From positions 1 through 39,194 of the forward strand of contig JAKOTR010000043.1 of the NCBI GenBank assembly GCA_029776225.1: 39,194 nt of DNA, read 5' to 3'. The notes beneath the pieces were generated by a model that had not been told where the DNA came from, made no database searches, and saw nothing but the letters and a program-made list of their open reading frames with translations. The position numbers and the translations under genes were made by a program. Below, piece by piece: positions 31,697 through 38,816 of the stretch; position 1 is the first letter of the stretch, and every line of letters starts with the position of its first letter. Source of the stretch: Acidobacteriota bacterium. GTDB taxonomy: Bacteria > Acidobacteriota > Terriglobia > Bryobacterales > Bryobacteraceae.

Positions 31697-32890
31697 ATGG
31701 GTACTGATCGAGATGTAGTCGTCGTGAGCGCTGTGCGCACGGCGATCGGAAAATACGGCGGTTCGCTGAAAGACAAACCGCCGAGCGAACTGGGGGCCAT
31801 CGTGATCCGCGAGGCGGTCAAGCGCGCGGGAATCGAGCCGAAAGAGGTTCAGCACGTCACGATGGGCAATGTGATCCACACCGACACACGGGACATGTAC
31901 GTATCCCGGGTGGCGGCGGTGAACGCGGGCATCCCGATCGAGACGCCGGCGCTCACGGTGAACCGCGTCTGCGGGAGCGGGCTGCAGGCCATCGTATCCG
32001 CCGCGCAGCTAATCATGCTGGGTGACGCGGACGTGGCGGTGGCCGGCGGCGTCGAGTCGATGAGCCGCAGCCAGTACTGGATCCCGGCGCTCCGCTGGGG
32101 CCAGCGCATGAGCAACGCCGCCGTAGTCGATGCGATGGTGGGAGCCCTGAGCGACCCCTTTGAGGACGTGCACATGGGGATCACCGCCGAGTACATCGCA
32201 AAGAAATTCAACATCACCCGGAGAGAACAGGACGAGTTCGCGGTGGAAAGCAACCGGCGGGCGATCGAGGCGATCAAGCACTGCCTGTTTCAGGAGCAGA
32301 TTGTCCCGATCGAGCTGAAGACCAAGACCGGAACCACCGTGTTCGACACGGACGAGCATCCGCGCGCGGACGCCACTCTCGAAAACCTGGCTAAGCTGAA
32401 GCCGGCGTTCGACAGGAACGGCACGGTGACCGCCGGCAACGCCTCGGGGCTGAACGACGGGGCGGCGGCGGTGGTGCTCATGGAGCGGAAGAAGGCCGAG
32501 GACCGCGGTTTGAAGCCGCTGGCCCGGCTGGCGGGGTACGCGTTCGCGGGCGTCGAGCCGCGATACATGGGGATAGGGCCGGTTCCGGCCGTGCGCAATC
32601 TGCTGAAGAAGACCGGAATCAAGCTCGAGGACGTCGCGGTAATCGAGGCCAACGAGGCGTTCGCGGTGCAGGCGCTCGCGGTGATGCGCGAGCTGGGACT
32701 GCCGCCGGAACGCACGAATCCGAACGGCGGCGCCGTGGCGCTCGGCCATCCGATCGGCGCCAGTGGCGCAATCATCACGGTGAAAGCGCTCCACGAGCTG
32801 CGCCGCATCGAGGGGCGCTACGCGATGGCGACGCTGTGCATCGGCGGCGGACAGGGGATCGCCGCGATGTTCGAGCGGCTGCCGAACTGA
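31697..32890 (+). CDS. phaA: Acetyl-CoA acetyltransferase (beta-ketothiolase)
   Basis: 397-residue biosynthetic thiolase condensing two acetyl-CoA to acetoacetyl-CoA, the first step of polyhydroxybutyrate synthesis. Catalytic residues are all present: nucleophile Cys92 in NRVCGSGLQ, His351 in GHPIGASG and Cys381 in CIGGGQG. This is the Zoogloea thiolase set (Cys89, His348, Cys378) shifted by three. The ATG at 31697 is preceded by GGGAGG. A GTG or TTG further upstream would only add a non-conserved extension. It is followed by phaB 31 bases later. Confidence 0.93.
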   Translation: MGTDRDVVVVSAVRTAIGKYGGSLKDKPPSELGAIVIREAVKRAGIEPKEVQHVTMGNVIHTDTRDMYVSRVAAVNAGIPIETPALTVNRVCGSGLQAIVSAAQLIMLGDADVAVAGGVESMSRSQYWIPALRWGQRMSNAAVVDAMVGALSDPFEDVHMGITAEYIAKKFNITRREQDEFAVESNRRAIEAIKHCLFQEQIVPIELKTKTGTTVFDTDEHPRADATLENLAKLKPAFDRNGTVTAGNASGLNDGAAAVVLMERKKAEDRGLKPLARLAGYAFAGVEPRYMGIGPVPAVRNLLKKTGIKLEDVAVIEANEAFAVQALAVMRELGLPPERTNPNGGAVALGHPIGASGAIITVKALHELRRIEGRYAMATLCIGGGQGIAAMFERLPN

Positions 32891-32921
32891 TAACGCACTT
32901 AAAAGAACAAAGGAGAGGCGT

Positions 32922-33692
32922 ATGACTGCTGGGAGTCAAAACGGTGCTGGGTCCCTCAAGGGCAAGGTCGCTCTTGTGACGGGAGCCTCGCGCGGAATCG
33001 GCCGAGCGATCGCGCTCGAGCTTGCCTGCCGCGGCGCTAAGGTGGCGTTGAATTACCGCGCCAGCCAGGCCGAGGCCGAATCGCTCGCCGAAAGAATCAA
33101 GGAAATCGGGTCGGAAGCGCTGCTCGTGCAGGGCGATGTCGCCAAGAAGGAGGAGGCCCGCCAGGTAGTCCGGAAGGTGCTGGACCACTTCGGCAGGCTC
33201 GACATTCTGGTGAACAACGCCGGCATCACGCGGGATAAGTCGCTGCGGAAGATGGCGGACGACGATTGGGCGGACGTTATCAACGTCAACCTGAACGGCA
33301 CGTATTACTGCACGAGCGCCGCGCTGCCTGCCATGATCGATCAGAAGTACGGGCGCATCATTAACATCAGCTCCGTGGTCGGCCAGTCGGGCAATTTCGG
33401 CCAGGCCAACTACGCCGCCAGCAAAGGCGGGATCGCCTCGTTCACCAAAACGCTGGCGCTCGAGATGGCGCGGTACAACATTACCGCCAACACCGTTGCG
33501 CCGGGCTTCACCTGCACGGAAATGCTGCAGAAGATACCGGCCAACATTTTGGAGCAGATTAAGGCCAAGATTCCGTTGGGCAGGTTTGCGATGCCCGAGG
33601 ACGTCGCCAAGGCGGTAGCCTTCCTGGCAGCCGACGGCGACTACATTACGGGCCAGCAGCTCGCCGTCAACGGAGGCATTTACATGGGTTAG
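32922..33692 (+). CDS. phaB: Acetoacetyl-CoA reductase
   Basis: 256-residue short-chain dehydrogenase reducing acetoacetyl-CoA to (R)-3-hydroxybutyryl-CoA. The nucleotide motif TGASRGIG lies at residues 20-27, NNAG at 98-101, and the catalytic Ser near 151 with Tyr164 and Lys168 in NYAASKGG. VVGQSGNFGQANY and the end VNGGIYMG are typical of PhaB, although FabG reductases are similar. Position after a thiolase and opposite phaC supports PhaB. AGGAGAGG precedes the ATG. A strong terminator follows. Confidence 0.9.
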   Translation: MTAGSQNGAGSLKGKVALVTGASRGIGRAIALELACRGAKVALNYRASQAEAESLAERIKEIGSEALLVQGDVAKKEEARQVVRKVLDHFGRLDILVNNAGITRDKSLRKMADDDWADVINVNLNGTYYCTSAALPAMIDQKYGRIINISSVVGQSGNFGQANYAASKGGIASFTKTLALEMARYNITANTVAPGFTCTEMLQKIPANILEQIKAKIPLGRFAMPEDVAKAVAFLAADGDYITGQQLAVNGGIYMG

Positions 33693-33759
33693 AAGGGGAT
33701 ATATACAGGCCGTCGCTCATATTTGGCGCGGCTTCCTTAGGCGTGCTTCTCTCTCCGGC

Positions 33760-33793
33760 GGCGATCGGGACAATTTCCCGGTCGCCTTTTTTT
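33760..33793 (+). terminator. Intrinsic terminator of phaAB
   Basis: GGCGATCGGGA (33760-33770) pairs with TCCCGGTCGCC (33776-33786), 11 pairs with one G-U, around the loop CAATT and followed by seven Ts. It ends the phaAB transcript and separates it from the convergent phaC operon. On the other strand there is no T-run. Confidence 0.93.
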
Positions 33794-33827
33794 GTGTGCC
33801 GCCTCCGGTTTCGGCTCGCCCGCGAAT

Positions 33828-34901
33828 CTAATCCGAGCGGGCCGCCAGCCACGCTTCGATGTGCGGCCACGTTCGCTTGGCGGCGCTGCTGCCCGCCATG
33901 ATGCCGATGTGGCCGCCCGGAATCCGAAAGAGCTCCTTGTCGGTCGAGCCCACTTTCATCATGATGCTCTCGGACTGGCAGGGCGGGGTGATGTGGTCGG
34001 CCAGCGCCACCACGTTCAGCAGGTTCGCGCGGATGCGGCTCAAATCCACGCGGCGCCCGCCGATGATCATTTCGTTGTTAATCAGCTTGTTACCCCGGTA
34101 CAGGTCCACGATGAGCTGCCGGAAGGTGGCGCCCGCCATCGGGATGTTGTCGTTGACCCACGTGTTCATGGCGTGCCAGGATTCGACGACCGCCGGGTTC
34201 TCCAGGTTGTCCCAAAGACGCAGGTAGTTGCCGATGTAGTTCTCGACCGGTTTGAGCGCCTTGGCGCCGTACTCGATCAACTCCGGCGGCATGTTTCCGA
34301 AGGCCTGCAGGACCTTGTCGACGTCGAAGTAGCGCTCATCAACCCAGCGGGCGAAGCTGATGGACTGCTTGTCGGAATAGTCGAGCGGCGCGGTCAGCAG
34401 CAGCAGATTCCGCAGCCCGTCGTCCGGCCGCAGGGCTGCGTAGATGGTCGTAAGAATCGCGCCGATGCACCAGCCCAGCATACTGAATTCCTCGCACCCG
34501 GCAACGGCCTTCATCTTGCGGATGGCGCGCGGCATGTAATCCAGGGTGTAGTCGTCGAGCTTGAGATTGCGGTCTTCGATGCCGGGCGAGCCCCAGTCGA
34601 GCAGGTAGACATCGTACCCCTTGCCGACCATGTACTCGACGAAGCTGTGGCCCGGCCGCAGGTCGAGGATCGTGGGCCGGTTCATCAGCGCGAAGATGAG
34701 CAGCAGCGGCACCTTGTGCCGCGACTCCTCGGAAACCACCGGGGTGTAGCGGTAAAGCTTGGCCTTGTTCAGCGTCCAGATCAGGTCCTTCGGGGTCTGA
34801 CCAATGGGCGCACGGGTGGTGTGAAGCCTCAACAGCGTGCGGAGCGTCTCCTCCATCCTCCGGAACTGCTCCGTGCTGAATGCGCTTTCGACCGCCGCCA
34901 T
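33828..34901 (-). CDS. phaC: Poly(3-hydroxyalkanoate) synthase, class III/IV catalytic subunit
   Basis: 357-residue alpha/beta-hydrolase-fold polymerase joining hydroxyacyl-CoA into polyester on the granule surface. The lipase-like box is GWCIGA with Cys145. The remaining triad is Asp302 (ADHITPP) and His331 (PGGHIGI), equivalent to Cys149, Asp302 and His331 of the Allochromatium enzyme. The short length, without the N-terminal extension of class I/II enzymes, marks class III or IV, which need a second subunit. That subunit is the small gene three bases upstream. Substrate is probably 3-hydroxybutyryl-CoA, given phaAB. Confidence 0.95.
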   Translation of the reverse strand: MAAVESAFSTEQFRRMEETLRTLLRLHTTRAPIGQTPKDLIWTLNKAKLYRYTPVVSEESRHKVPLLLIFALMNRPTILDLRPGHSFVEYMVGKGYDVYLLDWGSPGIEDRNLKLDDYTLDYMPRAIRKMKAVAGCEEFSMLGWCIGAILTTIYAALRPDDGLRNLLLLTAPLDYSDKQSISFARWVDERYFDVDKVLQAFGNMPPELIEYGAKALKPVENYIGNYLRLWDNLENPAVVESWHAMNTWVNDNIPMAGATFRQLIVDLYRGNKLINNEMIIGGRRVDLSRIRANLLNVVALADHITPPCQSESIMMKVGSTDKELFRIPGGHIGIMAGSSAAKRTWPHIEAWLAARSD

Positions 34902-34904
34902 CGG

Positions 34905-35285
34905 CTATCTGCCCTCCTCGGCGGCCCGGCGCGACGCCCGGCTATCGGTGTTTTCGCGCCGTATTTGTTCGATGATGCCGTCCAGCTTGGCATCGAGGTC
35001 ATCGAGGCGCAATTCCAGGTTCGTGAGGCGCTCCGCCAGACCGATGACGTCGTTGCGCGTCGGCATGTTCGAGAGCTGGAGCACTTGCGTCATCATCTTT
35101 TCGACAATTTCGCGGTACGGCGCCGTGGCCGTAAGATAGCTGTCCAGTAAGGTGCCCGTAGCTTGCGCGTATGCTTCGGTGTTCACCGCCTGAACCATGG
35201 TGTCGGCCCAGGCTTTCATGGTCGCGTCCCGCATCGAGCGCCAGGCCTCGAAGGGGTCGCTGGACGGTTCCGTTTTTACGCTCAT
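34905..35285 (-). CDS. phaE: Short PhaE-like PHA synthase subunit
   Basis: 126-residue, largely helical protein directly before phaC (three-base gap). The opening DPFEAWRSMRDATMKAWADT and the block LSNMPTRNDVIGLAERLTNLELRLD, followed by a heptad coiled coil, resemble the C-terminal part of PhaE, the second subunit of class III synthases. Class III PhaE is about 350 residues and the class IV partner PhaR about 200, so this version is unusually small and lacks most of the N-terminal domain. The assignment rests on context and this block. It could instead be a specialised phasin. Confidence 0.68.
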   Translation of the reverse strand: MSVKTEPSSDPFEAWRSMRDATMKAWADTMVQAVNTEAYAQATGTLLDSYLTATAPYREIVEKMMTQVLQLSNMPTRNDVIGLAERLTNLELRLDDLDAKLDGIIEQIRRENTDSRASRRAAEEGR

Positions 35286-35292
35286 CGCTGTG

Positions 35293-35742
35293 TCACGCCC
35301 CCGCCGCCCGGCTTTTCATGGACCGGTAAGCCAGATCCATCAATTGCCTCTGGGTTTCGAAAGGACGGGTAACCGCCTCGACAATAATGGCGTTTTGCCG
35401 TGCAGCAAACTCGAGAATCGTGCCCACCGCGGCCGCGCCCTGCCGGCTGGCCAGATCGAGGATGCTCTTCTGCACCGTCACGGCCTGTTCCACCGCCTGC
35501 TGCGCGATCTCCAGCACACTCGCCGCCGGCGTGATGCCGAGCATCGCGAAACCTTGCGCCCCGGCCCTCGCGACCGAGGACATCTGTTGCGTGGTCATAT
35601 CGAGCGCGGCCTTCTGAATCTCCACGGACTTCTCCCACCCCTGCTGGGCGAATTCGGCCAGTGATTTGAGCGAAGCCCACTCGCGGGCGTCTATCCCGGG
35701 CTTGTCGGAGACATTTCCGGTTGACTCGCTGGTGGTGACCAT
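35293..35742 (-). CDS. phaP: Phasin-family PHA granule protein
   Basis: 149-residue amphipathic helical protein with the phasin pattern: SLAEFAQQGWEKSVEIQKAALDMTTQQ, an Ala-rich middle, and VTVQKSILDLASRQ and IIVEAVTRPFETQRQLMDLA. Phasins coat PHA granules and set their number and size. A perfect AAGGAG (35754-35749) lies six bases from the ATG. It is the first gene of the phasin-phaE-phaC operon, with a seven-base gap to phaE. Its promoter region carries the PhaR-type operator, fitting the usual control of phasin by PhaR. Confidence 0.85.
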   Translation of the reverse strand: MVTTSESTGNVSDKPGIDAREWASLKSLAEFAQQGWEKSVEIQKAALDMTTQQMSSVARAGAQGFAMLGITPAASVLEIAQQAVEQAVTVQKSILDLASRQGAAAVGTILEFAARQNAIIVEAVTRPFETQRQLMDLAYRSMKSRAAGA

Positions 35743-35771
35743 GGTTAGCTCCTTAGTGGTGAGTTCATTTT

Positions 35772-35788
35772 ATGCTGCAATGCAGCAT
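35772..35788. promoter_or_regulatory. PhaR-type operator (CTGC-N3-GCAG palindrome)
   Basis: ATGCTGC-AAT-GCAGCAT is a perfect inverted repeat of seven-base arms. Its core, CTGCAATGCAG, exactly fits the CTGC-N3-GCAG site reported for PhaR of Paracoccus and Rhodobacter. It lies between the divergent phasin and phaR genes, at the predicted transcription start of the phasin operon, where binding would block polymerase and also allow phaR autoregulation. Confidence 0.85.
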
Positions 35789-35794
35789 GAACCC

Positions 35795-35822
35795 ATTTTA
35801 ATTCGTTCGCCGCGGATGTCAA
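35795..35822 (-). promoter_or_regulatory. Sigma-70-type promoter of the phasin-phaE-phaC operon
   Basis: Read on the minus strand, TTGACA (35822-35817) and TAAAAT (35800-35795) are 16 bases apart. The -35 is a perfect consensus. The start would fall at about 35788, the edge of the PhaR operator. Confidence 0.75.
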
Positions 35823-35841
35823 GCGCCATTTTTCGGTCACC

Positions 35842-36315
35842 ATGGACACTGAGACCGTAGTTATTAAGAAATATGAGAACCGGCGCCTGTACGATACCGT
35901 AAACAGCCGCTACATTAACCTCGATGATGTCGCACGGATGATCCGCCGCGGGATCGACGTGCAAGTTATCGACGCACGCACCGGGGACGATATTACCCGC
36001 CTGATTCTTACTCAGATCATCGTGGAAGACGTCAAGGAGCGCGAGTTTGCGCTGCCGACTGATATCTTGCGCCAGCTCGTGCTCGCCTCCGGGGAAGCCA
36101 GCCGGGAGAGCGTGGCCACTTACTGGAAAGCCGTGTCCGAGGTGTATCAGAACACGCTGAACGCGTTCACGCGCGGCGTCTTTCGTGGCCGGGACGAGGA
36201 GAGCGCCGAAGCCGCGGAGTTAGAGGAACTTAAGCGGCGCGTCGAGGATCTTGAGCGCCGGCTGTCGGAAAAGCGGCGTGCCCGCACACGCTCGAAAACC
36301 AGCCAGAGTAAGTAA
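35842..36315 (+). CDS. phaR: PHA accumulation regulator (PhaR/PhbR DNA-binding type)
   Basis: 157-residue repressor-sensor of PHA granules. The N-terminal PhaR DNA-binding domain (about residues 4-66) is very clear: VVIKKYENRRLYDTVNSRYI, NLDDVARMIRRGIDVQVIDA, TGDDITRLILTQIIVE. A helical PHB-accumulation segment follows (about 70-115), then a basic coiled-coil tail. In known systems PhaR binds both DNA and nascent granules, leaving the phasin promoter when polymer appears. This PhaR is unrelated to the class IV synthase subunit of the same name. It diverges from the phasin across an operator that fits its family's site. Confidence 0.95.
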   Translation: MDTETVVIKKYENRRLYDTVNSRYINLDDVARMIRRGIDVQVIDARTGDDITRLILTQIIVEDVKEREFALPTDILRQLVLASGEASRESVATYWKAVSEVYQNTLNAFTRGVFRGRDEESAEAAELEELKRRVEDLERRLSEKRRARTRSKTSQSK

Positions 36316-36386
36316 CCAAGAAAACTTCGTTTTCCGCTGTAATTCGCCGGTTTGTGCCTAATGAAGTTGGCTGAAGGCGGTAAGCG

Positions 36387-37110
36387 ATGAAAGCCGAGAT
36401 CAAGCGCGTTATACGATCGCTTCGAACCGGTGCATGGCCGGCCACGTTTGCCGTTCTGGCGCTCTGCGTTCGCATCAGCATTAACGGCGCGCTGTTTGCG
36501 TTTGTATATGCAGCGTTCCTCAGACCACTGCCGTTCCAGCGGGCAGATCAGCTCTGTTTTCTTTCGGAAACAAACCCGCCGCCGGATTTGCCGATGGGAC
36601 CATTGTGCCCGCGAATAACTGGGATTAGCGCAAGGCACAAAGACTTTTCGCGACCTTGCCGCCGTGACACTCTGGGTTCCGGTCCTGCGCTCCGCTGAGG
36701 GTGCAGAACGGCTAACGGGCGCCACAATCACGGCAAACATAATCGACTTGCTTGGCGCGCATGTCCAACTGGGCAGGAGCTTCCGCGATGAGCTCACGGC
36801 GCCCGTCGAGCGTCCCGTGCTCGTTCTGTCGCTTGCGGCTGCGCTCGGTTGTGCTGTTCGCGTGCGCGAACGCCGGCTGCCTGTTGCTCGCCCGCGGCCT
36901 GAATCGTCAAAACCCGCGGCCTGAATCGTCAAAAGGAGATGGCGATTCGCCTGGCCTTGAAGGCGGGGAAATCGGACTAGGTACGCGAAGCCGGAAGGGA
37001 GAGTCTGCTCATCTCCGCTTCGGCCTCGGCGCTGGCTTGATCCGGGCGAAACTACTCATCGCGCTGGCGCGGTCCTCGATTTTTCAGCAGTTCTCCTTTC
37101 CGGGGTGGCC
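36387..37110 (+). pseudogene. Decayed ADOP (MacB/FtsX-like) permease
   Basis: Remnants of an acidobacterial duplicated orphan permease spread over several frames. An N-terminal helix with AFLRPLPFQRADQL is in the frame starting at 36387. There is an in-frame TAG at 36626-36628 in a second frame, where relatives have Trp. From about 36650 a third frame reads RDLAAVTLWVP and TANIIDLLGAHVQLGRSF. After an internal loss, the FtsX-type CLLLARGLNRQ and KEMAIRLALKAGKS pieces follow, split by a 22-base tandem duplication. ESLLISASASALA follows. It cannot make a functional protein. Confidence 0.8.
36891..36934 (+). repeat. 22-base perfect tandem duplication
   Basis: The 22-base unit beginning CCCGCGGCCTGAATCG occurs at 36891-36912 and immediately again at 36913-36934. 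Because 22 is not a multiple of three, it shifts the frame. Removing one copy restores the permease sequence LLLARGLNRQKEMAIRLAL across the junction. Confidence 0.95.
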
Positions 37111-37355
37111 CCCCACGGAACAGGTCGCCGTGCCTCAAGTACTTAGGACGTAATAGTACTCCAGTGCGTTGACAGCCAAATACATACTGCGAGTTACTGG
37201 GGAGTGTTGGGGCAGGGCGCTGTGGTCAAGCATGCTCCCCGCGGGGAACCTAGCTCCCGGCGCCTTGCCCCCGTTCCGCCGGCTCCCGGGCAAGTGCCTC
37301 ACGGGTGAGCGCGTCTACCGGGTGGAACATCGCCGTTGCGGGGGGCGTCTATCAA

Positions 37356-38801
37356 GTGTTGAGAAACGCTGACAAGACGCCGGACGATCACGCAAGGAGG
37401 CCGCCGCTTGCCGGCCGCCTGCCGATCCGCCTGGCAAGCTGGCTTGTTCCCCGCCGGACGCGGGCCGAATGGCTGGCCCGGTGGAACTCGGGGCTGTATA
37501 ACTGGTGGATTCTCGTTGAGCGCGGCGAAATCACGCGTGATACGGAGCCGGAAGTAATCCGCCATTGCTGGGGAGCATTCAAGGACGCTTTCTGGCAGCG
37601 CTTCCGGCGGGAACACCTCCGGCGCCAGCTCCGCGGGCCCGGCATCGTGCTGGCTTCCGGGGCCCTGATCCTGCTGCTGGCGGCTCTGCTCACCAGCGGG
37701 TTTTCAGCTACCCGGGCGCTTTTCCTCCCCTTGATGGTGAACGACCCCAAATCACTGGTCACGCTCCGGTTCACAGGTTCCGCGGACCAGCCATCCGGAG
37801 TGCCCCCGGTGCTTGTGCCTGCCTGGCGCGCGAAATCGAAGTACCTGGCCGACCTCGCCGGTTACCGGCATCTCCGGCGCGCCAACCGGGCCATGGTTAC
37901 GACGAACTTTTTCTCCCTGATGGGCACACCTGCCGCTCTGGGGCGCACCTTCGAACCTGGGGATACTTCGGTCGCCGTGCTGAGCGGACCGGCCTGGCAG
38001 CAGGCGTTCGGCGCCGATCCTGGCGTCATCGGGCGCACGATTTCCCTGGACGGGCGGCAGTACACGGTTGTCGGCGTGCTTCCCGAGGCCTTTTGGGCCA
38101 TTTCCCCGAAAATCGCGATCTGGACGCCTTTGACGCTCGAGCCGGCGCCTGAACCCGGCACGCCCTTTCTGATTGGCGCAGTCGGAAGGGTAAAGCCCGG
38201 GACCTCGGAGGCGGCGTTGCGTGCCGAGTTGCTCGAGATTGCCAAGACCGTGGGGTTCAACCTGCCGCGCCCGCCGCAGGTGGTGCGGTTTGATGCGGTG
38301 CCGGGCCGGATGATCGGGGACTACGCCGCCGTCGTTGGCTTCGCGGTGGTTATCGCGGCCACCCTGGTTGCGGTCGGACGCCTCTCTTTGCGCCGGCATG
38401 GTTGGAAATATTGGGCGTTTTTCGGGGCCAAGACCGTCTGGCTGCTGACCGTTCTGCCGCTGCTGTGGATTGAGATCGGCGCCGCCCTCCGGACTCAACT
38501 GCCGGACACGCCCTGGCGCGCCATTCTGGCCGGCCCCATTTTCTCCACGGTCTTTATCCTGGGACTCGCGTGCGCGCTATGGTGGAATTTCGCCGACCAG
38601 AACCGGCGCTGCCCCGTTTGCCTTCAGAAGCTCGCTTTGCCGGTCACAATCGGTTCCTGGGCCAGTACGTTCGAGCCGGCAACGACGGAACTTCTCTGCG
38701 TGGAGGGACATGGGTCCCTCGCCGTGCCGGAAACCGAATCCGGCGAACCCGACCGCTGGACTGCGCTCGACGCCTCCTGGCGCGAGCTGTTTAAGAAGTA
38801 G
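37356..38801 (+). CDS. ADOP-like MacB-core protein with zinc-ribbon-like C-terminus
   Basis: 481-residue membrane protein. The N-terminal segment (WLVPRRTRAEWLARWNSGLYNWW) is the typical ADOP cytoplasmic start. It is followed by one helix (LASGALILLLAALL) and a MacB periplasmic core domain (TTNFFSLMGTPAALGRTF, VIGRTISLDGRQYTVVGVLPEAFW). The FtsX transport domains and second half of ADOPs are absent. Instead three helices lead to a cytoplasmic tail with CPVC and, about 38 residues on, CVEGH, a possible zinc ribbon. No ATG exists near the start; GTG at 37356 with a G-run upstream is preferred to GTG at 37305. The region 37111-37355 holds no gene. Confidence 0.75.
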   Translation: MLRNADKTPDDHARRPPLAGRLPIRLASWLVPRRTRAEWLARWNSGLYNWWILVERGEITRDTEPEVIRHCWGAFKDAFWQRFRREHLRRQLRGPGIVLASGALILLLAALLTSGFSATRALFLPLMVNDPKSLVTLRFTGSADQPSGVPPVLVPAWRAKSKYLADLAGYRHLRRANRAMVTTNFFSLMGTPAALGRTFEPGDTSVAVLSGPAWQQAFGADPGVIGRTISLDGRQYTVVGVLPEAFWAISPKIAIWTPLTLEPAPEPGTPFLIGAVGRVKPGTSEAALRAELLEIAKTVGFNLPRPPQVVRFDAVPGRMIGDYAAVVGFAVVIAATLVAVGRLSLRRHGWKYWAFFGAKTVWLLTVLPLLWIEIGAALRTQLPDTPWRAILAGPIFSTVFILGLACALWWNFADQNRRCPVCLQKLALPVTIGSWASTFEPATTELLCVEGHGSLAVPETESGEPDRWTALDASWRELFKK

Positions 38802-38816
38802 CCGCGCCGCGGGCGC

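Noticed and set aside
37138-37160. AGTACT repeated 11 bases apart as an attachment site or operator
   Set aside because: AGTACT is itself a palindrome and the region is decayed DNA. No integrase or target-site pattern supports it.
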